A DNA stretch of 64,000 nt from Scenedesmus sp. ARA3 (Eukaryota; Chlorophyta; Chlorophyceae; Sphaeropleales; Scenedesmaceae): positions 318 to 64,317 of the forward strand of contig RWJK01000644.1 in NCBI GenBank assembly GCA_004335835.1, given 5' to 3'. The number at the start of each line of letters is the position of its first letter. The first letter of the stretch is position 1. Shown piece after piece: positions 1 through 12,323 of the stretch. The notes under the pieces were generated by a model that had not been told where the DNA came from, ran no database searches, and saw nothing but the letters and a program-made list of their open reading frames with translations. A program made the translations under genes and the position numbers.

Positions 1-1113
1 AGCTGGGCGCTACTGCGTTCATGTCGGGCGGCTGCCGCAGTTGTTGCGAGACCGTTGTCCTGGTGCACCAAGGCCACGTGGCCTTCGCCATGTGCGACTT
101 GCATTCATCATGCTGGCAGTGCGCATCGCTTACAGCCGAAACGCATGATGCAGGCCAGCGTGCTGCACGCGCGCACCACCAAACAGCTGCACACGCTGCA
201 CCCTTTCCAATAGGTGCATGCCGTCTAGGTGGTGCAGTTACACATGACTACATGTGCGCTCGCGCACGCCATCATGCTGCTAGCTCCATCATACCTGCTT
301 GCTTGCAACACGCATGCGGCTTGTCCACTACCGGGCTGACACATGCCCTTGAATGCATGCGCTGCCGCACTGTAACAAATACGACTGCACCTACCTGTCC
401 TGCAACTGATTACAAGGGGGGTTGGGGTGGGGGTCGCTCACACACAGACCCGAAGGGACTCTGTGTGAATCTTTTGAGAATTGCTTTTGGCTGCTAGCAG
501 CACCCCTGTCGTGTCGACAGGCTGCAGCAAAGCCCATGTTGCATTGTCCAATGCTACGTAGCCATGTGGCTGATGTTGCAGGCATGCCTGGCCTTCAAGA
601 GCACTGCATATGCCACCTGGACAGCAGTATCAATAGTATCAGGGGTTTCTTATGCATGGTTATTGCTTGGGTCCCTAGTCGCAGGCGTTAGGCTGAGTGC
701 AACCCATAGTGCTGCCTCCCCCCAAAGAAATGACTGTCAGAGTGAAGACTCACAACCCCACACCCTGTCTCTAATAACGAATACAGTCCCGACCGACACA
801 TGTGTTTGCCACATTCTACTTTGTTTCAGTGTCATTTGAAGCGCGCATGGCAAGCACGCACAAACCAACATCAGCCCTCGCAACTGACAGCTCGCATATC
901 CGCCACCACTGAACTACGTTTGCTGCACACTTTGTCACGGCAACCATAATTAGATATACAGACAAGCTGCAACGGAAGCGGTAGTTATTCGTAGCCTGCA
1001 GCAGCTGAGAGGGTGGCGTGCTCACCACTGCTCTGTGCCTGGGGGCCATGCTTATGCCAGCTACAGCACTAGGCAGCATAAGAAGCATGCCATGTCAGCC
1101 CTGGGGCTAGTCA
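1..1113. other. No gene recognised; upstream region of the apyrase gene
   Basis: I see no family motif and no chain of exons here. The longest open frames are Cys/His-rich and look like chance readings. The stretch probably holds the promoter and 5' untranslated region of the apyrase gene that starts at 1114, and perhaps the end of a gene beyond the left edge. Confidence 0.4.
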
Positions 1114-4100
1114 ATGTTCCGCCCCAGATCCTACACGGCTCTGACTGTGCAGCAGCAGCAGCTCTCAGAGAAGCTGGCTGTGCCAGGGCATCAGTCACCC
1201 TGGACAGCAGCAGAGAAAGTCAGCAGCAGAACCTCGACCCCACCTCCAGATAACGATGGTTACAGTGGAGGCAAGTGCAAGGACGTCTCCACTTACCAGC
1301 GGCTTGTCAAGGGCCGCATCTGGTTGAGGCACAACCTGGCTGCCTGCATCAGCAGCGAGCGGCTGCACAAGGCATGCCTGTCTGGCATGCTGCTGCTGCT
1401 GCTGATGGGTGTGTGGGCCCTGTATGCCCACATGCTGTACAAGGTGAGCGTCAAAGTACTAGGTGGATGTGCCAGCGCTGGTTCCTGCAAGCCCACGTAT
1501 CGGACATGCTGCATGTTGCTCTACTCTTTGCACAACAACAGTCGTCTGCCTGCCAGCAGCTGTCATGGTGCTAACGCTGCTCATGCCGCTGCTACACCAA
1601 CATGCTGCAGGCATCGCTGCCACGGCACTTAGTTGTGCTGGATGCTGGCAGCACAGGCACGCGCGTGCATGTGTTTGCATATGCAGTCGACCCCCGCAGC
1701 AGCTACGCACAGCTGCAGCTGCCAGAACCCAAACTCAAAGTAGAGCCCGGTCTATCCTCCTACGCAGCAGATGCAGCAGGCGCTGCATCATCGCTGCAGC
1801 CGCTGCTGGAGTTCGCAGGACAGCATGTGCCGGTTCAGCAGCAGGCGCAGACGCCAGTGTACCTGATGGCCACAGCAGGGCTGCGGCTGCTGCCCTCTAC
1901 AGCAGCTGATCCCATCATAGAGCAGTGTAGGAGCAAGCTGCTGGCCTCTAAATTTTTGTTCAAACCGGAGTGGGCCAGCATTATCAGTGGCACTAGTGAA
2001 GGCTTGTACGCATGGGTGGCAGCAAACTATGCAGCAGGCCACTTGCAGGTGGGTTGTGCAGCGTGCAAGGATATCCACAGCTGCAGGCAGACATTTTGTG
2101 CAAGGATACATGGTACAGCGCCAGTTGCCTGAGTCTGCTTCCAGCAATAGCTACTTTAACATCTGCAGCAACCTTGTCTTTGCGCCAATAATGATCCGGG
2201 GTGTATTTTGGTGGTTCAGTCGTCCAATCAAGCCCCGAGACAGCAGCTGTGGGTGCTGCCCTGATGCAGCTGCGCACGGGTGAGGCTTTGCCATATGACT
2301 CTGCTTTGCCATTGCTGCTTTGGCACCTATGCTTGTCTGTTCTGCGCCCTGCCATGCAGGCTGCCGCGCGCAACATGCGCAGCCGCAAGGAGCCCAGGCA
2401 GCGCAGCAGCAGCAGTGCCTTCAAGGCGCTGATAGAGCTGGGGGGTGCCAGCGCGCAGGTCACATTTATGCCAGACCAGCAGTGGCATGGTGGCAGCGGC
2501 AGCGGCAGCAAGGGCCAGGAGAGCTTGCGGCTGCCACTGCCAGGTGCGCTGCAGCAACTGTGACGGTGTGTTGCCTGCAACAGCTGCAGGAGCCGCCTCA
2601 GGGCTTGTGCACAGGGCTCACGGATGTTTCATGGCATTGCAAGTGCATGGCAGCGTCTGTCGCTGTTTTGCATTTTGTCAGCACTGGTGTGTATGGTTGC
2701 AGCAATGATCACTACCGTGACGGTGACATCACCAGGACTGTCGTGACTGTAACATCATGCAGGACCCCTGCACTGCTCATTGTAGATAGCTGTGGTAACA
2801 TTTGTGTGTATGCTTCACTGCCCTGTGCAGGTGTTCCGCGCCCCTTGTGGAGCCATAGCTACCTGGGCTATGGCTTTGACGTGGTGGAGCATAGAGTAGT
2901 TCAGCTAGTGAAGCAGCAGGCGCCAGCAGCTGCTGCCAGCAGCAGCAGTGCAGCAGCAGCAGCCGCAGGGCCAGCTGGATCCATGCAGACAGGGCAGCCA
3001 AGCAAGCAGCAGCAGCAGCAGGCACAACAGGTGCAGGGCCACCTGGTGGGGCCACCTGCTTCTGAGGGTCCTCACATGATGGACCCGTGCCTTCCTGCAG
3101 GGTGAGCTGCGGCCTGAGTGCAGCTAGGACAGGAAGCAGTTGTGACAGCATGACGGTGCTCAACTGTGCACATCATGCAGCTGGTGCTGCTTTAACGTAG
3201 CTCACCGTAAAGCATCACGTGGTGCAGCAGCTGCTGCATGTGCCTTGTAGAGCAGGTGCTGCAGTCCCAGGTGGTGTTGCTCAGGTGGATGTGTTGTGCG
3301 CTGCCTGTGCTTGTCTTGCAGGTATCTTGCAGGTGACGGGCGCACAGGCTCGGGCGAGTGGCAGCAGTGTCAACGCCTGGTGGCAGAGGCCATAGACCCC
3401 AGCAACTGCAAGCCAGCAGCAGCGGCAGCACCCTGCCCAGAGATCCCCAGCCACATGCCCAGGCTCGCAGGTGCGCTGTTATTCTGCTGGTCAGCTTGAA
3501 GTGGACCACTTTGCGGTACACCAGCCGCTAGGCTGCTCATAGCAAGCGGACGATGTGTCCTGTCTGCATTGCGCACACAGCAGTCCGTCGTCGCAGTCTA
3601 CAAATCATACCTTTACACATCATTGGTAGCTGACAACACCACCAATCTTCTGTGTGCTGTGCTGTGCAGGCCAGCTGCTGGCGATAGAAAACTTTGCGTA
3701 CACAGCTCGGGCGCTGGCTCTGCCAGAGCAAGCCAGCATAGGCGAGTTTGCGTCAGCCGCACGCCGCTTCTGCGCCAAGCCCTGGCCCCAAACCCTGCAG
3801 GACCACCGCAGCGAACCACAGCAGCAGCGCTACCTGTGGCGCTACTGCTTCGGCTCTGCGTTTGCGTGGACGCTGCTGCATGATGTGCTGCGCCTGGGCG
3901 AGGGCCAGATTGTGCAGTTTGCAAACACACTGACCAGCAGCGAAGGTGTGGAAGTAGGTCTTGACTGGGCGCTGGGTGCAGCAGTTCTGCAACTCAGTAG
4001 GAGTGCCAGCAGCGAGCAGGGTGCACTGGTGCGGCAGCAGCAGCGAGTAATAGGCGTTGTGCTGGTAGCGGCACTTGCAGGAACTGCGGCAGTGCTGGGG

Positions 4101-4301
4101 GCAGCTGGCATTGCTGCACTGCGGTGGTGGGCCGTGAGGCAAGCAGTAGTCAAGCAGCAGGCAGTTGCTGTGGATGCGGACGGGCGTGTGGGGATGGGCA
4201 ATGGGGCTGCCGCTGCGGTGTGGGCATATGGTGCGAGTGGGCCTGGTAGGGGGCCGCAGCTGTACAGTGCACTTCCTGTGAGCACCAAAGTGCATGAGTG
4301 A
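1114..4301 (+). CDS. Membrane apyrase / nucleoside diphosphatase, GDA1/CD39 family, 6 exons
   Basis: Exons 1114-1443, 1611-2048, 2360-2543, 2831-3101, 3322-3470 and 3670-4301 join in frame to 667 residues. All five apyrase conserved regions appear in order: DAGSTGTRVHVF (ACR1, from residue 121), YLMATAGLRLL (ACR2), SGTSEGLYAW (ACR3), LIELGGASAQV (ACR4) and, near the C-terminus, LDWALGAAVLQL (ACR5). WSHSYLGYGFD and DPCLPAGY are also typical; the latter is created exactly by the exon 4-5 junction. Hydrophobic segments at about residues 90-108 and 570-600 predict two membrane anchors with a lumenal or extracellular catalytic domain, as in CD39-type ectoapyrases and Golgi apyrases. The family hydrolyses nucleoside tri- and diphosphates to monophosphates with a divalent metal. 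A Gln/Ala/Ser-rich insertion follows SYLGYG. Whether it sits at the Golgi or cell surface cannot be told. A TGTAA motif, the usual green-algal polyadenylation signal, lies near 4617. The start is the first ATG of the exon bearing the anchor. Confidence 0.9.
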
Positions 4302-4861
4302 TAGGCTGGATGTGTGCTGTATAGACCAGATCTGGAAAAGCGTTAGTACTGAGTGATTGAGCTGTGTGAAAGTGCTGTGCTGTATGTGTCGGCAGAGCAC
4401 ATCTGCGTCACTGCGGCAACATTGGGGCTTTAACGCCCCCATTCTCCTGTGGCCCAGCACAGGCTGCTCTGAAGAAGAGCACAACATGTACTGCATTCCC
4501 CTCTTGTTTGGTTCGTGGTGTTGCTGCACTTTTATCGGGTTTAGTACAACGTTGTATGCATGCGCCTGAGAAGGGGCTGCCCAGCCTGAGCAGTTCTGGG
4601 CCCCTGGCAACAAGCATGTAACACGCCATTGTCGCAACGTACCTGCTCCTGCAGATACAGGAAGTAATGAAAACTCATTATCACTCTTCCAATCGACCTG
4701 ATCCGTCGGTTGAAACTTGAGATCACGCAGTTGTCATGCTGAGCGAGCATGTCTAGTCGACACTGGCAAACAAGCCGACGACAAGTTTCACGGCTGCAGC
4801 ATGATGAGCACTAGCAACATCAAATGAACGTTTACCTCAGTGTGTGATATGTACTAGTGCC
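4302..4861. other. Intergenic: apyrase 3' region and hemerythrin-gene 5' region
   Basis: No coding chain is visible. A TGTAA candidate polyadenylation signal for the upstream gene lies near 4617. The last part should carry the promoter of the gene at 4862. Confidence 0.4.
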
Positions 4862-6641
4862 ATGTTTATCAGGCGCCTGAACACGGGACAGCTGAGGTCC
4901 GGGCTGTCCATCAGGACCCTCTGTAAGGCACGTCAGGCTGGTGAAAACTCGATGGCCACCGAAGTCAAGCGTGGAGCACAGGCTGAGTTAGAAGGCAAAA
5001 GCAGCAGCGAGGATCCCTTGACAAGCAGGCTGATCTCGGAGCACCGTGGGCTGGAGAAGCTGTTTCAGCAGTACGAGCAGCTGCCACCAGACACAGACCC
5101 CAAGGTACTACTCAGTAGGTGTTGCAGCAAGTGGTCGTAGCAACTGCATGTATAGCCCTCGGAAGCTGCTGTTGATTGTTGATAGAGGAATGTTTCTGGT
5201 GTCGTTCTGCATGCGCTAGTGCAAAGCCACTTACAACGCATGCTCCGGTTGACGCCTTGCTGCGGGTGGTTGCAACTCTGCATTGAAAGTGAATAGACGA
5301 ACTTATGAATGGTAACTGGATGTGCTGTTGCAGGAGCGGCTGCAGCTTGGCTACGAGATGATCAGGCAGATCAGCCTGCATGCTGCAACAGGTGGGCGGC
5401 AGTACCATACAAGCTCAGCATCCTTGAGGCGGTCCTCCCCAGCGGCAGAATCGCACTGCAATGCCTAAGCTGAGCCAGTTGCGTGCGCAGCATGTATGTA
5501 AGTACTTGAGAGCAGCACATGCTAATCCAACATGGCCCGGCACTTGCAGGACCCTGCCAGACAATCAGCTGTCACTGATGATCAAGTGTCACCTAGCAGC
5601 TTGCACCAGTAGCAGCAAGTGACTCTGTGCAGCATCAGCTTTTAATATGTGCACCTGTAACAACACAGCTGGTGTGACCTGCGCCATCTGCATGTGCATG
5701 ACCAGAGGAGATGGTGCTGTACCCAGCCATTGCCAAGCACCAGAGCAAGGAGGATGCGGAGCGGCTGCTGGCAGAGACGCATGCAGCGCAGCAGGTGCTG
5801 GCAGACCTCAACGCAGTCAGCGACCCTGCTGACCTTCGTGTGGCTGAGCTGGTGCGCAAGACCATCCAGGTGGGGCTGCAGGCGCTGCGTCACAAGGTGG
5901 AGCATGTGCATGGTGGGAGTAGCGTCAGAGTGGCACTGCCGGCCTGGCGCGCAGCAGCTACTGTGTTGTCAACTGCTTTGGCAGAGTGCCCATGGCGCCT
6001 TAGCTCAGGTCGCTTGCCTGCGCACTGCAGATGACACGTGAGCACATCAGGGATGAGGAGGCCAGCTGCCTGCCGCACCTCAGCCAGGCACTGGAGCCCG
6101 CAGAGCTGCAGCGGCTGGCGCGCCAGTTTGCAGCTGCACGCGGAGTGGCACCCACACGGTGAGCCACCGATACACAGCTTATATATGTTGAGAAATCATA
6201 TGACATGATGGGAGTGCAGAAATCTGCAGCAGTCTGCAGCAGGCAGGCTAAGCAGCACCATTGCACTGCTGATGCCCCCCTGCAAGCACGCCGGCAGGGA
6301 AGGAGCTTGCCAACCTTGCCGAGTGGCGGCATGCGCGCGCAGCCCGTGCAGCTAGCAACCAGAGGTGGGGCTGGATTGCGCCGCAGCAAGGACTGCGCAT
6401 CATATACAGCCACTCAGCAAAGTGCAGGTGCTTTGATCAACAGCTGATTGTAGTTCATTCAAGCTACCTCAACAAAAGGTTGATTGCGGCTGCTTGTGGT
6501 GCTTGCAGGCCTCATCCATACGCGCCCACCAGACCACCCTGGAATGTGCCTGCAATGGCAGCAGCAGTGCCAGTGGACATGGTCAGGGATGCAGTGAGGT
6601 GTGGCCTGCGCAACCTGAAGTCAGATGTTGACCGAGCATAG
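4862..6641 (+). CDS. Hemerythrin (HHE) domain protein, probably organelle-targeted, 5 exons
   Basis: Exons 4862-5104, 5334-5391, 5706-5869, 6031-6158 and 6509-6641 join to 241 residues. The HHE ligand pattern is complete: His in LISEHRGLEKLF, HAATEEMVLYPAI (HxxxE, formed across the exon 2-3 junction), His in ETHAAQQVL, and HIRDEEASCLPHL (HxxxE). This fits a four-helix di-iron bundle. Plant and bacterial relatives bind O2 or NO or sense iron; which applies here is unknown. The N-terminus FIRRLNTGQLRSGLS is Arg/Ser-rich and lacks acidic residues, so a mitochondrial or plastid transit peptide is inferred. The ATG at 4862 is the first in the frame; an internal Met at MATEVKRG could start a cytosolic form. 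Exon 3 could alternatively extend to a later GT, adding nine residues between the third and fourth helices; the shorter form keeps usual helix spacing. Confidence 0.85.
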
Positions 6642-6764
6642 CTGCAAGGGGCTTCCTATGTTCTGGCCACTCTCAGGTCGGGTCAGCAGGCACCTAACTC
6701 AACGTGTCTGTCGTATGACAAGTGCAAGACCCTGGGTTACAAACTCGCCCACCCACCCTGGCCA

Positions 6765-6785
6765 CCAGGGTAGTCACTACCCTGG
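6765..6785. repeat. Near-perfect palindrome, 10-bp arms with 1-base centre
   Basis: The arms CCAGGGTAGT and ACTACCCTGG are exact reverse complements around a single C. Flanking GGGTAC/GTACCC words add further self-complementarity. It lies about 125 bp past the hemerythrin stop codon, so it may form a hairpin in that 3' untranslated region; no function is shown. Confidence 0.6.
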
Positions 6786-6968
6786 GTACTGTACCCTTGC
6801 CACCATGGTGACCGTGTAGGAAGCGCCAGCCGCTGTGCTGACCAGGGATATAATGTTGTTTGCACCAGACTGTTGTGTCATTCGACAGCAAATTTTACAG
6901 CGGTGTTTTTTTGATGAAACTGCAGCTGGCTAGAATCAGGGATTATGGCATCACATGCGCGGTGACAA

Positions 6969-6988
6969 GCCCGCCTCCCAAGGCGGGC
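6969..6988. repeat. GC-rich hairpin, 7-bp stem, 6-base loop
   Basis: GCCCGCC and GGCGGGC flank a TCCCAA loop. It is in intergenic DNA and is not followed by a T-run. I record it as a structure only. Confidence 0.5.
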
Positions 6989-7280
6989 TGCACAGCCGAT
7001 AATGAACAAGCATGCTTGCCACTGCCCAGCGCCCTTGAATCAGGCATACTGCGTACTTGTTTACTTGGCTTACGCCCCTGCGGAAGAGGGAAACCACTTT
7101 AACTCAAGACACACTTGTCATTGTTACCCACAAAAAAACAACTGGGTTATGCATTGAGACACGGAACCTCTGTCAGGTCCAATTGCCCAGCGAAATCACT
7201 GTATGTTTCAATTGAAACGGGTTGGAGAATTTTCTGTTGTGTTGTCTCAAGGGAGCTGCTTCGCCCATCTGCAGCACTGA

Positions 7281-9923
7281 ATGGCGCATCTGCTGAACAG
7301 GGCGCCCTGTGTGGCGTCCCCTGCATTACCTAGTCAAAATGGGCGAAGGTTTGTGGCCCCCTCATGCTTGCGGCACAGCGCTCACAGTGTGCACTTGAGC
7401 ACTAGGCGACACATCCTCAGCGCTGGCTCAGCTCTTCTGGGAAGCAGCCACTTAAACATAGTAGCACAGGCCGCAACAGCGGTGTACCATGAAGTTTCAG
7501 TGAGCTTGCCATCGGCAGACGAAAGCAGCGATGACTTCCCGGAGCACGAGGATCCTCCCACCTACGTGACCGCAACAGGAAGAATTGTTGCCAGTGAGTT
7601 GCTAGGAAACGTTTTTGAGGTTGCGGTTCACTTGGCTGATGCAGGGCTTTGGCCACTGCCTTCCCTGCTGGTCTGCTACTTTCGGTCACCTGATTACACC
7701 CTGCAGCGCCCTACTTCTTGGGTAGCTTGATCTAACATTAATGGTGGCTGTCTTAAACATGGCTGCAGTTGGAGACCTGCATGGAGACCTGATCAAAACC
7801 AAGAAGGCCCTGCAAATAGCACGTATTGCAGAGGACAGGAGCGGTCAAGTGGTGTGGACTGGTGGTGACACAGTAGTAGTGCAGCTGGGAGACGTGCTGG
7901 ATAGAGGAGATACAGAAATCGGTGGGTCTGCAGGCCTGGGCAGCAGTGGTGGTCATGCACCATTGTGCTTTGTCGGTCGCCAACCTGGTGTTGCAGCAAC
8001 TGCTTGTGGGCTGTGCAAGTGCTGACAGAACTCTCGATTGCAGCAGCTGCACGTTAACGCTGTGTGCCCTGTTGTCGTCACAGCTGCAGCAGTTATTGCT
8101 TGTGCATGCCATTGAGCGCATTCATGTATACGACTGGTGCAATGCATGCATGCATGCATGCATGCATGCATGCATACAGCAGCAGCAGCGGTGTGCAGCA
8201 AGCATATCATCAGTGCTGTGAAGCAGGTTTTCATCAACCGACTGAGCAGTGGGGCCGTTTGCACAGGTCCCCTCGACAGCGTCCATGCTGCCAAGCAAAG
8301 AATTGACTCACTCACAGTGTCATTGGTCATCTATGGGTTATTCACAAATAAACATGATGATTGCGCGTGTCTATCCCCTGCATGTCTGCCACAGGCATCC
8401 TGCGGTTGCTGCGTGACCTGGATGTGCAAGCGCGCAAGGCAGGCGGTGCAGTGTACATGCTCAACGGCAACCACGAGAGTTTAAATGTGTGCGGCGACTT
8501 CAGGTGCGCCTTTTTGCTACTGCGCAGGCAGCTGCTCCAGGCCCAGCACAGCGGCCCAGCGCAGTGTAGTGGCGTTTGTTAGGGGCTGATGCTTGATGCA
8601 ACCTGGGCAACTCAACTGGCAGCTGCCAGCTGGGATTTCAGGCAGCTGCAGTCGGCGTCGCTGCTGCAGGAGCAGCTGTGTGCAGCAGCTGCCAGGGATC
8701 ATTTCTCAGGCCCGCGGTGGCGGCTCTGAGTGGCAGGCAGTTACCCTAAAGCGTTGAATTTGCTGGGGGTGAATTGGTGTTCATCACTACCGACACCTCT
8801 GCATATCTACCAAGCTTCGCATCTATTGCTAGCTCAGTACTACAAATGAACCGGCACCTGCGCACGCTGCTGCTGCTGCTGCTGCTGCAGGTATGTGACC
8901 CCTGGCGCATTCATTGAGGCAGCGCAGGAGTTTGGCATTCCGCGTGAGGTTGCCATGCGCAACTGGGATGGCTGCATCCAGGCGCGTGCAGCGCTGTACC
9001 TGCCGGGCGGCCGCATTGCACGCGAGCTGGCGCGCAACCCCACAGTGCTGGTGGTCAACGACACAGCCTTTGCACACGGCGGGCTGCTGCCAACACACGG
9101 TGAGCAGCGGGAGGGCGTGGTGTGCAGTGGAGGGTCAGCTGTTGCATTGGTTACGGGGTGCGCCAGCTGCACCGCTGCCGCAGCTTCAGCAGCAGCAGGC
9201 TCAGGTAGTCATGGACGGCTATACGTTTAACTCCAGCCGAAGCAGCCCATGGCAAAGCATTGTTAGATACATCAGGGGGCTTGGTGTCATGCACTGTGCA
9301 CCAGTCGAAGCAGTTCATGGCTGCTGTTGCCAGTGGCACAGCAGCGCAGCACATGCAGTGCATTGCCGATCTGCACGTTGCTGGCGCTAGCCTGTTGTAA
9401 CAGTAGCACTTCACCCAGCCTGTCTCACCCTATGTTCTGCCCTCGCCACACTTCTGCATGCTCATCACCTGCCGCAGTCAACTACGGCCTGGAGCGCATG
9501 AACTCCGAGGTGGCGGCGTGGATGCGCCGCGACAAGCTGCCGGACGACGACGGCTACGCCACGCCGCCCTTCCTGGCCATGGGCGACGGCAACAGTGTGA
9601 TGTGGAACCGCCAGCTCAGCCGCGAGTCGTACGCCAACCCCATCGACCGCTTCCACGCGTGCAACATGGTCGCGCAGGCGCTGGCGCGCGTGGGCGCCAA
9701 GCGCCTCGTGGTGGGCCACACGCCGCAGATGCGCGGCGTGAACTGCGAGTGCGACGGCAAGGTGTGGCGCGTGGACGTGGGCATGAGCAGCGGCGTGCTG
9801 AACGCGCCCGCCGGCGTGCTGGAGATCAGCCCGCCGGACGAGGAGGGCGGCGAGGTGGTGTGCCGCGTGCTGACAGAGGACGTGATGGCTACTTATGATG
9901 AGGAGGCGCTGTTTGACCTGTGA
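7281..9923 (+). CDS. SLP: Shewanella-like protein phosphatase (SLP), organelle-targeted, 5 exons
   Basis: Exons 7281-7593, 7769-7921, 8395-8503, 8891-9099 and 9478-9923 join to 409 residues. The metallophosphoesterase motifs occur in order: GDLHGD, GDVLDRGD, GNHE (in MLNGNHESLNVCGDFRY), AFAHGGLLPTH, and VVGHTPQ. GRIVAIGDLHGD is completed exactly by the exon 1-2 junction. The NGNHE-xxNVxGDFRY arrangement separates this family from PPP enzymes such as PP1. The first 55 or so residues are rich in Arg, Ser and Ala with few acids, suggesting a chloroplast transit peptide as in plant SLP1; mitochondrial targeting as in SLP2 is possible. The family are Ser/Thr or Tyr phosphatases; substrates are unknown here. 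The last exon is visibly more GC-rich than the rest of the gene. Intron 2 contains a (TGCA)n run and intron 3 ends in a CTG tract at its acceptor. Confidence 0.93.
8142..8175. repeat. (TGCA)n microsatellite in SLP intron 2
   Basis: About eight and a half uninterrupted copies of TGCA. The run is self-complementary and alternates purine and pyrimidine. Confidence 0.95.
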
Positions 9924-11922
9924 GCATGAGGCTGTTGTGTGTGTAGTGAGGTGGTGAGCCGTGAGGGGTGTGTGAGGTGCTGGAGAGGCTGGAGGGGGGT
10001 GCTGCTGGTGCTGAGAGGTGTGCCTGCGCGTGCTACAACAGGGCTGCTGGGCCGGGTGTGGGCAGAGCAGCTGGCAGGCGGCGGCAGCGGCAGCTGCAGC
10101 ACAGCAGCAGTGGCAGCTGCTGGTCTACTGGAGCAGCTGCTGGTCTGTTAGGCCCCAGCTGCAACTGCAACTGTTGTGGCTGCGCTGCCGACATGTGGTA
10201 CTTGCTGCTGCAGCGGGGGCCAGCAGAGTGGTGCTCCAGCGGCACAGCTGCCAGTCAATTGAGCTGGCAGCAGGTCAGCGAGCGCTGCGTCCTGTACGCC
10301 GTGCATCGGCCCGCTACATCACGTGTTCTGAGAGCTAGGGTTTGCCCTTGATTGTGTCTCTGCAGTGATACTGTGCATATTGTTCAGAGAGTGGCTTGCC
10401 CTGCTGACCGGGGCAACTGCTGCTGTTGGCAGCGGATGATGTGGGCAGCACCAAAGCAGTAGCGCTGCGTGCTGCGCGCGTTGCATCATGTGTATGCATA
10501 GTTGTCTGCGTGTAGCTGCGTACAGCACTTGCCTGACATAGCCACAACTGAGAAGACCACCAAACTGTGCATGCACTGCTGTGTTGTCCAGCGTGTTGTG
10601 GAAGCCTGTGTTGGGTGGTGTGTGCTGTGTGCTGTGTGAGGTTGCTAATATTATAGTATGCCGCGAGCAGAGTTAGCCACGCAGTGTTGGAGAGTGTTAC
10701 TTTGTACAAGCACAGTATCGTGCTCGGACACTGTGCCGGAGTAGTGTTGCTGCGCCTGATGTTGCCTGCTGCCTGGCACGATGCGTGTGCATTACACACC
10801 ACTCTGCCTTGCAGCTGGCAGCCTGCGCAGCAGGTGTGAGGCGGCATGAGGCTGCCAAGAGTTGGAGCGGCATGTGGCCATATGCTTCTGCTGCAGCCAA
10901 ACATGTGCAACAGGAGTTTGTGCTGCATGCCGCATGTGCTAGCCGTGTCTTTCTGTGCCGTGTTGTAGGCAGCGTTTTGTGCTGCTGGCTAGCACACCTG
11001 TGAGGGAAGGCGGTGTTTCAGGCTTAGCTGTTTGAGCTAGCGCAGGTGCTCTAGGGCTGCTGGCTTTGGATCGGTTATCTCACAGAGGCTTGACAATGAA
11101 TCTCGCAACCATCTCGCACTAATTAATCTGACCTCACAGAGGTCTGCCAAGGTGCTTGCGCTGCAGTGTAGCTGCTGCAGCTTGGCAGCACAGCGCTGCT
11201 TGGTGCTGCTGGCGGTGCACCTGGTTTTTGGTGCTGGGATGGGTTGTGTGGCGGCTGCTGGTGCTACAAAGGTGGCCGCCACGTGCAGAGGTGCACAGGA
11301 GGTGGCAGCAGGTGCATGCTTGGCACGCTTGCGCGAGAGACAGAGAGAGTTCTTGCTGGCCTTGGGGCCTTGCGTGCGGTTTTGGTTTGAGTTGGTGCAG
11401 CAGCAGGTGGAATTTTGAGGCATGAGGGGTGGTCGGGTGGGTGGTGGGTGGGCAGGACCTCCTGCGCGCTGCCAGTGTACATGAGGGGTTGCGTGTGATG
11501 TCAGATTTTGTCGCCAACTTAGCTCCTTTCTTACTGTGAAATCCCGCCGCTGACTGTTACTGACCCCCAGCAGTAGCAGCTGCATGTCTGTTGACCGTGT
11601 GCATCCAGTGCATGCTTTCTTCCAGCAGGGGCGACGTTCTGTTGTATGCTAGCTGTACATGATGAGTGCGCTGTCTGCTGTTCAATGTTTGACTGTTTCT
11701 TTTTCAAATTCATCAGTGCTGAGGGCTTGTGTAAGTCTCAATGCCTGGGTACATGCATGCCACGTGGCCGATTGCTGGCCTCCATGTTTTGTAACGGTCA
11801 TGATCAAGTCTTGATAGCTACATCGGTATATTATTGCTTTCAATTTTCTTTTGTGGTTACCAGGGGGGACGGAATCCTACTGGCTCGCTACCACAGCACA
11901 ATTGGGCAAGCCCAACTGCCGG
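9924..11922. other. Gene-poor region, no product recognised
   Basis: The first part is the GTG-rich 3' region of the phosphatase gene. Open frames exist on both strands, the largest on the minus strand at 10335-10928, but none shows a family motif or splice-linked continuation. A diverged repeat copy lies at 11859-11922, up against the assembly gap. Confidence 0.4.
11859..11922 (+). repeat. Copy A of a diverged dispersed repeat
   Basis: This stretch shares the ordered blocks ACCAGGGGG, CCTACTGGCT, CACAGCA and GCCGG with 49362-49423. By eye the two are roughly 70 percent alike over some 62 bp. Copy A stops at the assembly gap, so its true length is unknown. Confidence 0.5.
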
Positions 11923-12002
11923 NNNNNNNNNNNNNNNNNNNNNNNNNNNNNNNNNNNNNNNNNNNNNNNNNNNNNNNNNNNNNNNNNNNNNNNNNNNNNN
12001 NN
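11923..12002. other. Assembly gap, 80 N
   Basis: Eighty undetermined bases. The left flank is repeat-like and the right flank contains a GGGGGAGTTGAACCCCC inverted sequence, so the gap probably falls in a repeat. Reading frames drawn across it are not meaningful. Confidence 0.99.
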
Positions 12003-12269
12003 TAAGCGGGGGAGTTGAACCCCCACACCCCCTTGGTGTGCTACAGCTCAATTGCATGCCGCACACACCCGACCAACACTCAGTGCCAGCCGCCCCAATA
12101 AAGGAGTCTATAATCAAGGTAGTATCTTGGACATGGAAAAAGCCATACTATTGCTTTCATTTGCCAGACTATTGCTTTCATTTGCGTGTTGAAGCAGGCT
12201 ACTGGCTGCACAGGGCACCGCCGCAAAAGATACGACATGGCAGCCGTCGCCGGCATGTAATCTTGTCGT

Positions 12270-12323
<54 letters not shown>

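Larger units (their letters stand above)
6642..7280. other. Intergenic with two strong inverted repeats
   Basis: No gene is seen. The region holds a perfect 10-bp-arm inverted repeat around 6775 and a GC-rich hairpin at 6969-6988, then the 5' region of the phosphatase gene. Confidence 0.4.

Noticed and set aside
3753..4637. 294-codon minus-strand frame opposite the last apyrase exon
   Set aside because: It is antisense to a supported exon and has no domain.
6969..6988. Hairpin as a transcription terminator
   Set aside because: No T-run follows and this is eukaryotic nuclear DNA.
10335..10928. 197-codon minus-strand frame
   Set aside because: No family motif, His/Cys/Ser-rich composition, and no splice-linked continuation.
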